A DNA stretch of 15,310 nt from JBDREA01 sp043820265 (GCA_043820265.1 JBDREA010000072.1:1-15310), one strand, 5' to 3'; positions 6,336-12,478 are shown, counted from the first letter of the stretch. The notes: a model not told the origin generated them from the sequence alone. Numbers and translations are program-made.

Positions 6336-7526
6336 ATTATTTTTCCTCTTTGATTTTTTTGCAAATGCAGCACCGAAGACAAAGCACTCTTTTAATTCTT
6401 TATCTGTTGGTACATATTGGACTTTAAGTTTTGATGATTCAAATTCGTAAGCACAGTCTTTGAATTCTTTTTCAACTGCTTCGACTCCGCCGCCACCCCA
6501 ACCATAGCTTCCAAATGCGTGCCATATCTTCTTTTGAGGCCTTAGTCCTCGGATGTATGTCAAAAGTTCGGCAACTGTGGGATATATTGTGTTGTTTAGA
6601 GTGGGAGTCCCGATTAATATCGCTTTGGCTTCTAGTGCTTCTTTTATTATGTCGCTTCTATGATTCAATCTAAGCCTCAACAACTTGACCTCGACACCTT
6701 CGGATCTTACCCCCTCAGCTATCTCTTTAGCCATCTTTTGAGTGGACTCCCACATGGTGTCATAGGTTATGACAATTTTGTTTTTCACGTAGCCACTGGA
6801 CCATTGCTCGTATTTTTTTATCGCCTCTGGGATATGCTTTCTCCAAATGATTCCATGGCTGGGTCCGATTATTTCGATATCCAGCTTTAGCTCAGTGATT
6901 TTTTTCAACATCGCTGCGATGAGTGAACTAAACGGCCAGAGGATGTTTGCATAGTATTTTTGATATTCCGACCAGATGTCAGCCATATCAACTTCGTCAT
7001 CGAATCTTTGGGAAGTCGCGATATGCTGGCCGAATCCGTCGTTTGGAAGAAGCACCTTATCACCCTTCACGTAGGTGAACATCGAATCGGGCCAGTGGAG
7101 CATTGGAGCCTCGATGAATGTGAGAGTCTTCCCCCCGAGATCTATTGTGTCTCCCGTTTTGACGACTTCGTATTTCCAGTTTTTCTGGTATGTCTTTTCA
7201 AATCCTTCAGCGCCCTTAGCAGAACAGACAAGTTTAGCGTCGGGAAGCATCTCCATGATCTTTGGGAGAGTCCCCGAGTGGTCCATCTCGACGTGGTTTG
7301 CGATGATATAGTCGATTTTTTCGATAGGTATTACATCTTTGATGCGTTCAAACATCTCATCAGCAAAGTCGTGTTTTACAGTATCGACTAGGGCGACCTT
7401 TTTTCCGACGACTAAGTAGGCGTTGTAGGTTGTCCCCCGGCTGGTGCTGTATCCGTGGAAGTCCCTGACATTCCAGTCGATGGCGCCGACCCAATAGATG
7501 CCTTTCTTTATCTCAGTAGCCTTCAT
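5808..7526 (-). CDS. fprA: Flavodiiron protein joined in frame to rubrerythrin
   Basis: A 572-residue ORF. Residues 1-250 are the metallo-beta-lactamase-like diiron domain with His78, Glu80, Asp82 and His83 (NHVEMDH), His144, Asp163 and His224. Residues about 253-390 are a flavodoxin domain starting KIVITYDTMWEST, with the FMN loops GTPTLNNTIYP and GSYGWGGGGVE. Flavodiiron proteins reduce O2 to water, or NO. From residue 398 a complete rubrerythrin follows, described separately. Such a fusion is not one of the flavodiiron classes I know. The junction has a run of seven A (6352-6358) and, in another reading frame, a stop codon just before an ATG that has its own ribosome-binding site. One extra A would split the ORF into two ordinary genes, so the fusion may be an indel artefact. 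It lies seven bases after the FMN-binding protein gene. Confidence 0.85.
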   Translation of the reverse strand: MKATEIKKGIYWVGAIDWNVRDFHGYSTSRGTTYNAYLVVGKKVALVDTVKHDFADEMFERIKDVIPIEKIDYIIANHVEMDHSGTLPKIMEMLPDAKLVCSAKGAEGFEKTYQKNWKYEVVKTGDTIDLGGKTLTFIEAPMLHWPDSMFTYVKGDKVLLPNDGFGQHIATSQRFDDEVDMADIWSEYQKYYANILWPFSSLIAAMLKKITELKLDIEIIGPSHGIIWRKHIPEAIKKYEQWSSGYVKNKIVITYDTMWESTQKMAKEIAEGVRSEGVEVKLLRLRLNHRSDIIKEALEAKAILIGTPTLNNTIYPTVAELLTYIRGLRPQKKIWHAFGSYGWGGGGVEAVEKEFKDCAYEFESSKLKVQYVPTDKELKECFVFGAAFAKKSKRKNNMTKTDENLKEAFAGESMARNKYDYFAKVARKEGYHFVASLFEETALNEMQHAKDHFKFMKGIGSTTDNLKAAIEGEHYENTQMYPTMAKEAREDGEEEIALKFENISKVEEKHEKRYRKLLKMVEEGTIFKSKKPIAWKCSKCGYIHVGNEPPEKCPSCAHPRGYFGPESLSFVD

Positions 7527-7533
7527 CTTGACT

Positions 7534-8001
7534 CTACCAATTTAAAAGAGAACGTTTTCGCTCCACATTGAAGATTTCCCTTTTGCCAAGCCCCCTTGAA
7601 TAATCCAAGAAGTATATCTTTTCCGGGGAGACCTTGACAAATACGTGGTGGTCTGGCACACCGCCTAGCTCCTTAATGAACGGGAACTTTTTCTCAAAGG
7701 CCTCCTTCACAACGGGCCTGATCTTTTGAGACACTATCTCCGCTTTCCCTTTAAGCTGGATGCCCTTTATTTTGTTCCAATCGTCTGCGGGCTCGTCGAT
7801 TGTCAGTCCGACGTGAGGGTTCGCGTTGATGTGCTTCATCTTTTCGGTTTTATCGGCTGTTGTGAAGTAGATGTCCAATCCCTTGTTGAAGTAGTGTAGG
7901 GTGTGGGCCGCGGGACTTTCATAGTGTCCTGTGGCTAAGTGGCATACTTTATGCTCTTTCATATAGGAGACGATTTTCTCCTCTAACTCCTTTTTTTCCA
8001 T
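7534..8001 (-). CDS. Pyridoxamine 5'-phosphate oxidase-like FMN-binding protein
   Basis: A 155-residue split-barrel flavoprotein of the PNPOx-like superfamily. Typical features are the N-terminal helix with HKVCHLATGHYESPAAHTL, the strand LDIYFTTADKTEKMKHINAN with the Lys/Met pattern of the FMN site, VGLTIDEP, and QLKGKAEIV in the second half of the barrel. The substrate is unknown; family members include flavin reductases and F420- or haem-related enzymes. Sitting between rubredoxin and the flavodiiron gene, it may pass electrons or reduce flavin, but that is inference from position. The start at 8001 is eight bases after the rubredoxin stop. Confidence 0.8.
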   Translation of the reverse strand: MEKKELEEKIVSYMKEHKVCHLATGHYESPAAHTLHYFNKGLDIYFTTADKTEKMKHINANPHVGLTIDEPADDWNKIKGIQLKGKAEIVSQKIRPVVKEAFEKKFPFIKELGGVPDHHVFVKVSPEKIYFLDYSRGLGKREIFNVERKRSLLNW

Positions 8002-8008
8002 GTCGACA

Positions 8009-8176
8009 TTATTTCTCCTTTATTTCCTCGAACATGTCTTTTCCAACACCGCATAGGGGGCATTTCCAGTCGTCTGGAAGATCCTTGAACGTTGTTCCCT
8101 CTTTTATGCCTGCGTCAGGTATTCCCTTTTCTTCGTCGTATATGTATCCGCACACCTTGCATTTCCATTTAGCCAT
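8009..8176 (-). CDS. Rubredoxin
   Basis: A 55-residue protein with the full rubredoxin signature: Cys6 and Cys9 in WKCKVCGYIYDEEKG, GTTFKDLPDDWKCP, and Cys39 and Cys42 in CPLCGVGK. One iron in the Cys4 site carries single electrons. Given the neighbours, it is the probable electron donor to the flavodiiron protein, rubrerythrin and superoxide reductase encoded in the cluster. It fits between the reductase gene (ending 8183) and the FMN-binding protein gene, with six and seven bases of spacing, so it is translated from the same mRNA. Length and motif spacing are canonical. Confidence 0.95.
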   Translation of the reverse strand: MAKWKCKVCGYIYDEEKGIPDAGIKEGTTFKDLPDDWKCPLCGVGKDMFEEIKEK

Positions 8177-8182
8177 TTTTAA

Positions 8183-9091
8183 TCAAAAGTTTTTTGAGAT
8201 AAATTTCGAGGCAGACAACGCCGCCTTGGCGCCTTCGCCTGCGGCGATCACAATCTGTTTTTCCAATACATTGGTCACATCGCCTGCAGCGTATATTCCT
8301 TCAACCGAGGTCTTGCAGGCGCAATCGACAATTATCTCTCCTTTTTCGTTTTTTTCAAGTATTTCAACGAAATCCGAGTTAGGTATTAAGCCTATCTCTA
8401 TAAAGATTCCTCCCACCGGAATCTTGCGGTTTCCGGTTGCGTTTTCTACCTCGATTCCTGTTACGAACTTTTCCCCCCCAATTCCCTTAACATTTGTTTT
8501 AATGAGGATTTCCACATTCTTTAGCTTCTTTATTTTTTCTACCAGAATGGGATCTCCACTCAATCCCTCAGAAGCCTCGATGAGGTATATTTTTGGGGAG
8601 ATCTTCGCCATTTGGATGACGGCTTCCAAGCCGCTGTTTCCCCCGCCTATGACTGCCACATCCTTTCCAGCGAAAAGCGGTCCGTCGCAGATCGCGCAGT
8701 AGTTAACTCCCCGCCTTGAATATTCGGTTTCTCCTGGGACGTTAAGAAGCCTTGGGCGTTTTCCTGACGCGATGACAATAGAGCAGGTTTCATAGACTGC
8801 CTTGTCTGTTGTGACATGGACATGGTCTTTGACCTTCTCTATCTTAGTGACTGTCTCTCCCTCATTTAGTTGGGCATCATATTCCTTTAGATGCTCTTGG
8901 AATTTTAGGGTGAGCTCGGCTCCTGTGACCACCTGGTAGCTGGGGTAGTTTTCGATGTCACCTGTCCATGCAGCCTGTCCGCCGACCATCTGAGTTATCA
9001 CTAAGGTTTTAAGCTTCTTTCGAAGTGTGTAAATTGTAGCTGTAACCCCTGCAGGACCGGCACCGATAACTATGACATCATATAGGGCCAT
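8183..9091 (-). CDS. trxB: Thioredoxin reductase-like / AhpF-type flavoprotein
   Basis: A 302-residue low-molecular-weight disulfide reductase. It has FAD motif GAGPAG (10-15), GGQAAWTGDIENYP, redox pair Cys132-x-x-Cys135 (CAIC) and nucleotide motif GGGNSG (149-154). The C-terminal half resembles AhpF more than standard TrxB: GGGNSGLEAV, GIFIEIGLIPN, AAGDVTNVLEKQIVIAAGEG. Glu172 ends the second strand (YLIEASEG) and the HRRxxxR motif that binds the NADPH phosphate is absent, which suggests preference for NADH. It should reduce the glutaredoxin-like protein encoded ten bases upstream. It follows the ferritin and glutaredoxin-like genes and precedes rubredoxin, linking pyridine nucleotide to the thiol and perhaps the rubredoxin systems. 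Confidence 0.9.
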   Translation of the reverse strand: MALYDVIVIGAGPAGVTATIYTLRKKLKTLVITQMVGGQAAWTGDIENYPSYQVVTGAELTLKFQEHLKEYDAQLNEGETVTKIEKVKDHVHVTTDKAVYETCSIVIASGKRPRLLNVPGETEYSRRGVNYCAICDGPLFAGKDVAVIGGGNSGLEAVIQMAKISPKIYLIEASEGLSGDPILVEKIKKLKNVEILIKTNVKGIGGEKFVTGIEVENATGNRKIPVGGIFIEIGLIPNSDFVEILEKNEKGEIIVDCACKTSVEGIYAAGDVTNVLEKQIVIAAGEGAKAALSASKFISKNF

Positions 9092-9101
9092 AATACAATC
9101 C

Positions 9102-9344
9102 TTACAAACCCAATGCTTCGTTTATGGCGTCTTTGTCAAAGCCCACTATCACTTTGTCGCCTATGAGTAGCTGGGGGACTCCCATCTGTCCGCTTCTATC
9201 GACCATTTCTTGTGCTGCTTTTTGGTCTTCTGCGACGTTTATGTCATCGAAGCCGATATTGTTTTCTTCAAGGTAAGCCTTGGCCATCTTGCAGTACGGA
9301 CAGGTTGGTGTGCTATATACTTTCACTTTTTTCTCTTCGCTCAT
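9102..9344 (-). CDS. Glutaredoxin/NrdH-like redoxin
   Basis: An 80-residue thioredoxin-fold protein with the active site Cys15-Pro-Tyr-Cys18 (TPTCPYCKM), the cis-Pro57 loop (GVPQL) and the glycine-asp tail VGFDKDAI. This is the length and pattern of glutaredoxin-like proteins such as NrdH and the redoxins paired with AhpF-type reductases. Since the reductase gene follows ten bases later, it is the likely protein substrate, passing electrons to peroxide- or ribonucleotide-reducing enzymes not visible here. AGGAGG lies nine bases before the ATG. A hairpin and a T9 run between ferritin and this gene (9362-9397) could lower read-through from ferritin. Confidence 0.92.
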   Translation of the reverse strand: MSEEKKVKVYSTPTCPYCKMAKAYLEENNIGFDDINVAEDQKAAQEMVDRSGQMGVPQLLIGDKVIVGFDKDAINEALGL

Positions 9345-9361
9345 TTCTTTATACCTCCTAA

Positions 9362-9397
9362 AAAAAAATTTTTTTATTCTCCTCCGGCTACCGGAGG
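9362..9397 (-). terminator. Hairpin plus T9 between ferritin and glutaredoxin genes
   Basis: On the minus strand, CCTCCGG and CCGGAGG (9397-9391 with 9387-9381) form a 7-bp stem with a 3-base loop inside the last ferritin codons. About 11 bases later comes A7 directly followed by T9. This is a strong intrinsic-terminator-like arrangement, although the next gene follows at once, so partial termination that lowers downstream expression is more likely than a full stop. Confidence 0.45.
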
Positions 9398-9889
9398 GGT
9401 GAAAACGCGCGTTCCCATCTCTTTATCTAACATGTAAAGCGCTTCGGGTGCTTTGGCTATGAGTTTCAGCTTTTGGACGATGTCGTCGGCTGTTGCTTCC
9501 TCTTCGACCTGTTCGTCTACGAACCATTGAAGCATGCTGTTGGATGCGTGGTCTTTTTCTTTGACGGCTAGGTCTACGAGTCCGTTGATTCGTCCTGTTA
9601 TGTGTTGTTCATGCTTGTATGCTTCCTGGAACGCAACTAGTGGGGACGTCCATGTCTTTTGGGGTTTTTCAATTCTTTGAAGCTCTACTTCCCCCCCTCT
9701 CTCGATTATGTGATTGAAGAATTTTTGGGCGTGAATCATTTCCTCAAGGCTTTGAATATACATCCACTGGGCGAATCCCGAAAGACTCTTCGACGCAAAG
9801 TCAGCTGACATCGCCAGATAGAGATAGGCAGAGTATAGCTCTTCGTTTATCTGATTGTTAAATTCTTTTTCGACTTTTTTCGGTATCAC
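9374..9889 (-). CDS. ftn: Non-haem ferritin
   Basis: A 171-residue ferritin of the bacterial/archaeal FtnA type, normal length. Ferroxidase ligands are all in the expected places: Glu17 (NEELYSAYLYL), Glu50 and His53 (LEEMIHAQKFF), Glu94 (YKHEQHI), Gln127 and Glu130 (FVDEQVEEE). Twenty-four subunits should make a hollow shell that oxidises ferrous iron and stores it, keeping iron away from peroxide. Translation starts at GTG (9889), seven bases after GAGGTGG. It has its own TATA box at 9932-9940, so it can be expressed apart from the superoxide reductase genes before it. Cotranscription with glutaredoxin may be limited by the terminator-like signal at its 3' end. Confidence 0.95.
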   Translation of the reverse strand: MIPKKVEKEFNNQINEELYSAYLYLAMSADFASKSLSGFAQWMYIQSLEEMIHAQKFFNHIIERGGEVELQRIEKPQKTWTSPLVAFQEAYKHEQHITGRINGLVDLAVKEKDHASNSMLQWFVDEQVEEEATADDIVQKLKLIAKAPEALYMLDKEMGTRVFTPPVAGGE

Positions 9890-9931
9890 TTAAACCACCT
9901 CGGATATTTCTTTTTTTCGATGTATGCGAAC

Positions 9932-9944
9932 TTTATAGGCCTAT
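9932..9944 (-). promoter_or_regulatory. ftn: Ferritin promoter with overlapping palindrome
   Basis: CCTATAAAG (9940-9932, minus strand) is a good TATA box with C at the upstream edge, about 45 bases before the GTG start. The perfect 10-base palindrome ATAGGCCTAT (9935-9944) overlaps it, so a dimeric regulator bound there would block the promoter. No regulator gene is seen nearby. Confidence 0.5.
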
Positions 9945-9956
9945 CTTTTTATTAAT

Positions 9957-10178
9957 CTATTTTTTCGGCTTTTGTTTCCGATTAACTATTGGAAGGATAT
10001 ATGCTGAGATCACTAAAATGACCCCTATGAAGTGTAATATTGTCTGCTGAGTTAGCAGTAATATCAATCCCATACCTACAAGCATCAATCCAGTTTTGGT
10101 GCATAAGGGACATATCGGTCCATCACAGGTCGGACCAACAACTTCAGTGTTTTTGCTTTGACTTGTTTCTCTAGCCAT
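9957..10178 (-). CDS. Small two-helix membrane protein with Cys motif
   Basis: A 73-residue protein I do not recognise. The N-terminal 28 residues are hydrophilic and hold three cysteines (CDGPICPLC, residues about 18-26). Two hydrophobic helices follow (about 30-45, GLMLVGMGLILLL; and 49-65, HFIGVILVISAYILPIV) and a basic tail (NRKQKPKK). The cysteines sit close to the membrane surface and could bind metal or form a disulfide. GAGG lies three bases before the ATG, overlapping the 3' end of the ferritin-like gene, whose stop is four bases upstream, so the two are translationally close. Lying between a ferritin-like gene and ferritin suggests a link to iron or redox stress, but this is inference from position. 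Confidence 0.6.
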   Translation of the reverse strand: MARETSQSKNTEVVGPTCDGPICPLCTKTGLMLVGMGLILLLTQQTILHFIGVILVISAYILPIVNRKQKPKK

Positions 10179-10182
10179 TTCC

Positions 10183-10683
10183 TCACATCGTTACTGTTTT
10201 GAAGTCGTAATATTCGCCTGTCTCAGTTACGAATTCCACTTCCTTAGTTAGTATCGCGAGGTGTTTTTCCTCTTCATTTACTAATTCGACGAAGAGATTC
10301 TGGCATGCGCCGGGATTGCATTGTTCTTCGAGTTTTTTATAATATCTGATACTTTGCGTCTCTGCTTCGACCCCCACATTCAAGGCGTCTATTTCATCTG
10401 ACTTCTCATCAAGTCCCTGACGGATAGGCTTAAATACTTCCTCTTTGATTTTTTCAGGGTCAGGCACCCAGACTCTTGTGTTTGAGGAAGGATTAGCCAC
10501 TTCATCTTCCAGATACTTCTTTAGTCTCTCCTTGTGGTGGACTTCCTCTTTGGCTAGATAGGAAAACATATCTTTTCCTTGGGCGTTATTAGTTTTCTTT
10601 TCGCATTCTATGTAAAAATTGAGTCCGTGTTCTTCCAGTTCGATTGCCTTTTTTATCGCGTCTTCAAGTGTTAATTCCATCAT
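10183..10683 (-). CDS. Double ferritin-like (rubrerythrin-related) protein
   Basis: A 166-residue member of the same double-repeat family as the three genes at the other end of the cluster. Repeat one has AIKKAIELEEHGLNFYIECE and the EExHH segment (Glu46-x-x-His49 or Glu47-x-x-His50); repeat two has VGVEAETQSIRYYKKLEE and Glu138-x-x-His141 (EEEKH), then VTETGEYYDF. A Pro-rich linker (VWVPDPEKI) joins them. Two cysteines (residues 122 and 127) sit in the loop of repeat two. No rubredoxin domain. I start at the ATG at 10683, right after the upstream stop and preceded by a GGGGGG tract; the next codon is also ATG. It is separated from its paralogues by ferritin and the reductase genes, so this is dispersed rather than tandem duplication. 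Confidence 0.8.
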   Translation of the reverse strand: MMELTLEDAIKKAIELEEHGLNFYIECEKKTNNAQGKDMFSYLAKEEVHHKERLKKYLEDEVANPSSNTRVWVPDPEKIKEEVFKPIRQGLDEKSDEIDALNVGVEAETQSIRYYKKLEEQCNPGACQNLFVELVNEEEKHLAILTKEVEFVTETGEYYDFKTVTM

Positions 10684-10684
10684 T

Positions 10685-10900
10685 TTATGTTCCCCCCAGC
10701 TTAATCTTCCACCCGATATCATAGGTTTGCCCGCAGTTCGGGCATTTGAGCTTCACCTTTGTTTCGCCGCCTTTAAGCGGTTTGAAGTGGACGTGAAATC
10801 CCATGTCGTAACCGCAGTTCTCACATTTCATGAAGTCATTTTCTATGGACTTCGAAATTTCAGGTCCTGGCTCGGGTTTGTCGTCGGTTTCGTCTATCAT
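10685..10900 (-). CDS. Small zinc-ribbon protein
   Basis: A 71-residue protein with an acidic, Pro-rich N-terminus (DETDDKPEPGPE) and a four-cysteine zinc ribbon: MKCENCGYD, then a stretch with two His (GFHVHFKP), then LKCPNCGQTYDIGW. One metal ion should be bound by the two CxxC pairs. I know no function; in this setting it could be an accessory protein or small regulator. I prefer the ATG at 10900. An in-frame ATG at 10930 would place an 18-base perfect inverted repeat across the start region and add ten residues of no recognisable type. No strong ribosome-binding site precedes 10900, so the start is uncertain. The stop is one base before the ferritin-like gene's ATG. Confidence 0.6.
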   Translation of the reverse strand: MIDETDDKPEPGPEISKSIENDFMKCENCGYDMGFHVHFKPLKGGETKVKLKCPNCGQTYDIGWKIKLGGT

Positions 10901-10908
10901 TTTATTTG

Positions 10909-10942
10909 GGAAAAAATATGAGCCGGGCATAGTTCTATGCCC
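10909..10942 (-). terminator. Inverted repeat plus T run between two small genes
   Basis: GGGCATAG and CTATGCCC (10925-10932 and 10935-10942) form a perfect palindromic repeat separated by two bases. On the minus strand it is followed by CATATTTTTTCCC. That looks like an intrinsic terminator or attenuator behind the 51-residue protein gene. It could equally be a dimeric protein-binding site. Confidence 0.4.
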
Positions 10943-10957
10943 AGTTTCACTATACTT

Positions 10958-11113
10958 CTACTGGATTTCTCCAGCACGGATCTTTGATTTAAGGGTCTCC
11001 CATTCTTCCGTTTTCAGAGAACACAGGTTTCCCTCTTCTCCGATGCGAGCTCCTGTGTCATTTACTTCGACTACTGGGCAACATCCTTTTCCGCATAGGT
11101 TATATGTCTTCAT
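10958..11113 (-). CDS. 51-residue cysteine-rich protein of unknown function
   Basis: A 51-residue protein that starts MKTYNLCGKGCCPVVEV, continues ARIGEEGNLCSL and ends in a charged helix (KTEEWETLKSKIRAGEIQ). Four cysteines lie at 7, 11, 12 and 31. The CxxxCC spacing differs from zinc ribbons and rubredoxins. I do not recognise a named family. The gene is convincing because a perfect GAGGAGG precedes the ATG, codon use is like its neighbours, and it sits 12 bases after the superoxide reductase gene in the same direction. A metal- or cluster-binding helper for superoxide reductase is a reasonable idea, based only on position. Confidence 0.7.
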   Translation of the reverse strand: MKTYNLCGKGCCPVVEVNDTGARIGEEGNLCSLKTEEWETLKSKIRAGEIQ

Positions 11114-11125
11114 TTTTTCCTCCTC

Positions 11126-11512
11126 TTATTTTTTTATCCACAATCCGTGAAGGTTACAATATTCTCTGGCTTTGACTCCTTTCGCCGGAATCTTGAACTC
11201 CGCCTCCGGCGTGTCCCCGGGTTTCAGGAATTTCCTGTACGTCTTTCCGTCTGATATCGCCTGGATCCACTGGATAAAGTGCTTTTCCTCCATTGGATGG
11301 ATGACTTCTCCTACCTTGATTTTGATTCCGGTTTCGGTTTCTTCAATGACGGGCACGTGCTTTTCTGTTGCCGCATCAGTAGTGTTCTCACCTTGGAGAT
11401 CCATTGGCTGCTCGCAGCAGACAAGTTCGCCTCCACCATTATGTAAAACTTCCACAATATTTCCGCAGATTCCGCATTTGTATATCTGTAGTTGTTCTGA
11501 AACGTTTACCAT
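11126..11512 (-). CDS. dfx: Desulfoferrodoxin (2Fe superoxide reductase)
   Basis: A 128-residue class I superoxide reductase. The N-terminal desulforedoxin centre has Cys13, Cys16, Cys32 and Cys33 (KCGICG and VCCEQPM). The catalytic Fe(His)4Cys centre has His52, His72, His78, Cys119 and His122 (EKHVPVIE, IHPMEEKHF, REYCNLHGLW), with Glu50 and Lys51 at the places of the conserved active-site Glu-Lys pair. It reduces superoxide to hydrogen peroxide without making O2; the peroxide can then be removed by the rubrerythrin encoded downstream. Electrons usually come from rubredoxin, present in this cluster. GAGGTG precedes the ATG. It is the second gene of the likely operon starting at 11744. Confidence 0.97.
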   Translation of the reverse strand: MVNVSEQLQIYKCGICGNIVEVLHNGGGELVCCEQPMDLQGENTTDAATEKHVPVIEETETGIKIKVGEVIHPMEEKHFIQWIQAISDGKTYRKFLKPGDTPEAEFKIPAKGVKAREYCNLHGLWIKK

Positions 11513-11516
11513 TTTT

Positions 11517-11744
11517 TCACCTCGATTTTTTTTGTTTCGGCATACAGAGATCTTTTTCTGATATGGATTCTCTTTCGCATCCTGTACACTTGTATCTTAC
11601 ATCGTTTTTTTGTTGTGAGCTTATTGCAACGCTTGTAGATTCGCATTGGAATCCTGTTTTTGATTGGGTAGGATTGCATTTGTGCCCGTGTGGGCCTATC
11701 TGTTTTCCGCATGTTGTGCAGTTTTCTATTTCGTTTTTTGTCAT
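11517..11744 (-). CDS. Cysteine-rich small protein, double metal-site candidate
   Basis: A 75-residue protein with eight cysteines and two His. The order is CTTCGKQIGPHGHKC, then FQCEST, then YKCTGCERES and DLCMP. Two CxxC pairs suggest one or two zinc or iron sites. I do not recognise the family. It is the first gene of the presumed operon, four bases before desulfoferrodoxin, so a role tied to superoxide reductase or in sensing is plausible but unproven. The ATG at 11744 follows a GGGGG tract; an in-frame TTG two codons earlier is less likely. A TATA box at 11791-11796 gives a leader of about 25 bases. Confidence 0.65.
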   Translation of the reverse strand: MTKNEIENCTTCGKQIGPHGHKCNPTQSKTGFQCESTSVAISSQQKNDVRYKCTGCERESISEKDLCMPKQKKSR

Positions 11745-11750
11745 TTCCAA

Positions 11751-11916
11751 CCCCCTAAAAAATAAGTAACTATGTTTTTAATAGTTAAACATATAAGAAT
11801 ACCAGTATCACCATGGAAAGCAGAATGCCCCCTTATTTCATAATAATAAAGCTCGTTCATCAAACCACCCCAGAAAACAAATTAACAAAAGATCTTAATA
11901 AAATACGAAAGACCCC
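11751..11916 (-). promoter_or_regulatory. Promoter of the oxygen-defence cluster and 3' end of nitroreductase
   Basis: This gene-free gap holds a TATA-like box TTATATGT (11796-11789, minus strand), about 50 bases before the ATG of the first cluster gene. Upstream of it, after the nitroreductase stop, are short T-rich stretches (11880-11900) that may terminate the previous operon. I see no strong hairpin and no clear operator. Confidence 0.45.
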
Positions 11917-12477
11917 CTATTCCCCCCCAAACCTGTTTAAATAAACAAATTCTTCAATCGATAGCCGAGCAGGCCTCTCCTTCTCAGCCTCAACCTGCTT
12001 TTCTGAGAGGATTGGATCGATTGAGCTTGCACGCTTTCCTACGTTGACTAGTGCAATCACTTCATAATCCTCTGGGATAGCGAGTACTTCCTTAACTACA
12101 TCAGGATCATATCCGGCAATCGGGTGAGCTACAAGGCCTAATTCCGTTGCCCTAAGAATGAGAAAACCAGTAGCTAATCCAACATCGAACTGGTGGTAAA
12201 TCCTTTCACCAATAACACAGTCATCCTCCTTCCTGCTGAAAACCGCAATGATCAATGAGGCCTTTTTCGCCCAAGCATTTCCATTGGGCAAGGCAGTGTG
12301 AAGCTCAGTCAACTTTGCGCTATCAAATACGAAAACGTACCTGGTGGGCTGATTGTTAAAGCATGACGGAGCAAGCTGAGCTGCTTTTGCTAGAGCGGAA
12401 ATGGTCTCATCTGTTATCTTGACTTCCTCAAGTGACCTATAACCTCTCCTTTTTTCAATCACCTTCTCAACATCCAT
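11917..12477 (-). CDS. Nitroreductase-family flavoprotein
   Basis: A 186-residue FMN enzyme of the nitroreductase family. It begins MDVEKVIEKRRGYRSLEE, with the Arg-Arg pair that contacts FMN phosphate, and continues LAKAAQLAPSCFNNQPTRYV, the usual LAPSxxNxQPW/R segment. The later part has YHQFDVGLATGFLILRATELGL and the Gly-Lys of LVNVGKRASSI. Substrates in this family vary widely: quinones, nitro compounds, flavins, enoates. It starts one base after the stop of korB, so it is in the same transcript and may use ferredoxin or NAD(P)H linked to that enzyme; that is inference. No second flavin or FeS domain is visible. Confidence 0.88.
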   Translation of the reverse strand: MDVEKVIEKRRGYRSLEEVKITDETISALAKAAQLAPSCFNNQPTRYVFVFDSAKLTELHTALPNGNAWAKKASLIIAVFSRKEDDCVIGERIYHQFDVGLATGFLILRATELGLVAHPIAGYDPDVVKEVLAIPEDYEVIALVNVGKRASSIDPILSEKQVEAEKERPARLSIEEFVYLNRFGGE

Positions 12478-12478
12478 T

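Noticed and set aside
8034..8702. Plus-strand open frame of 222 codons
   Set aside because: It lies opposite rubredoxin and the thioredoxin reductase-like gene, both with clear motifs; the product is Ser/Pro/Phe-rich with no recognisable domain.
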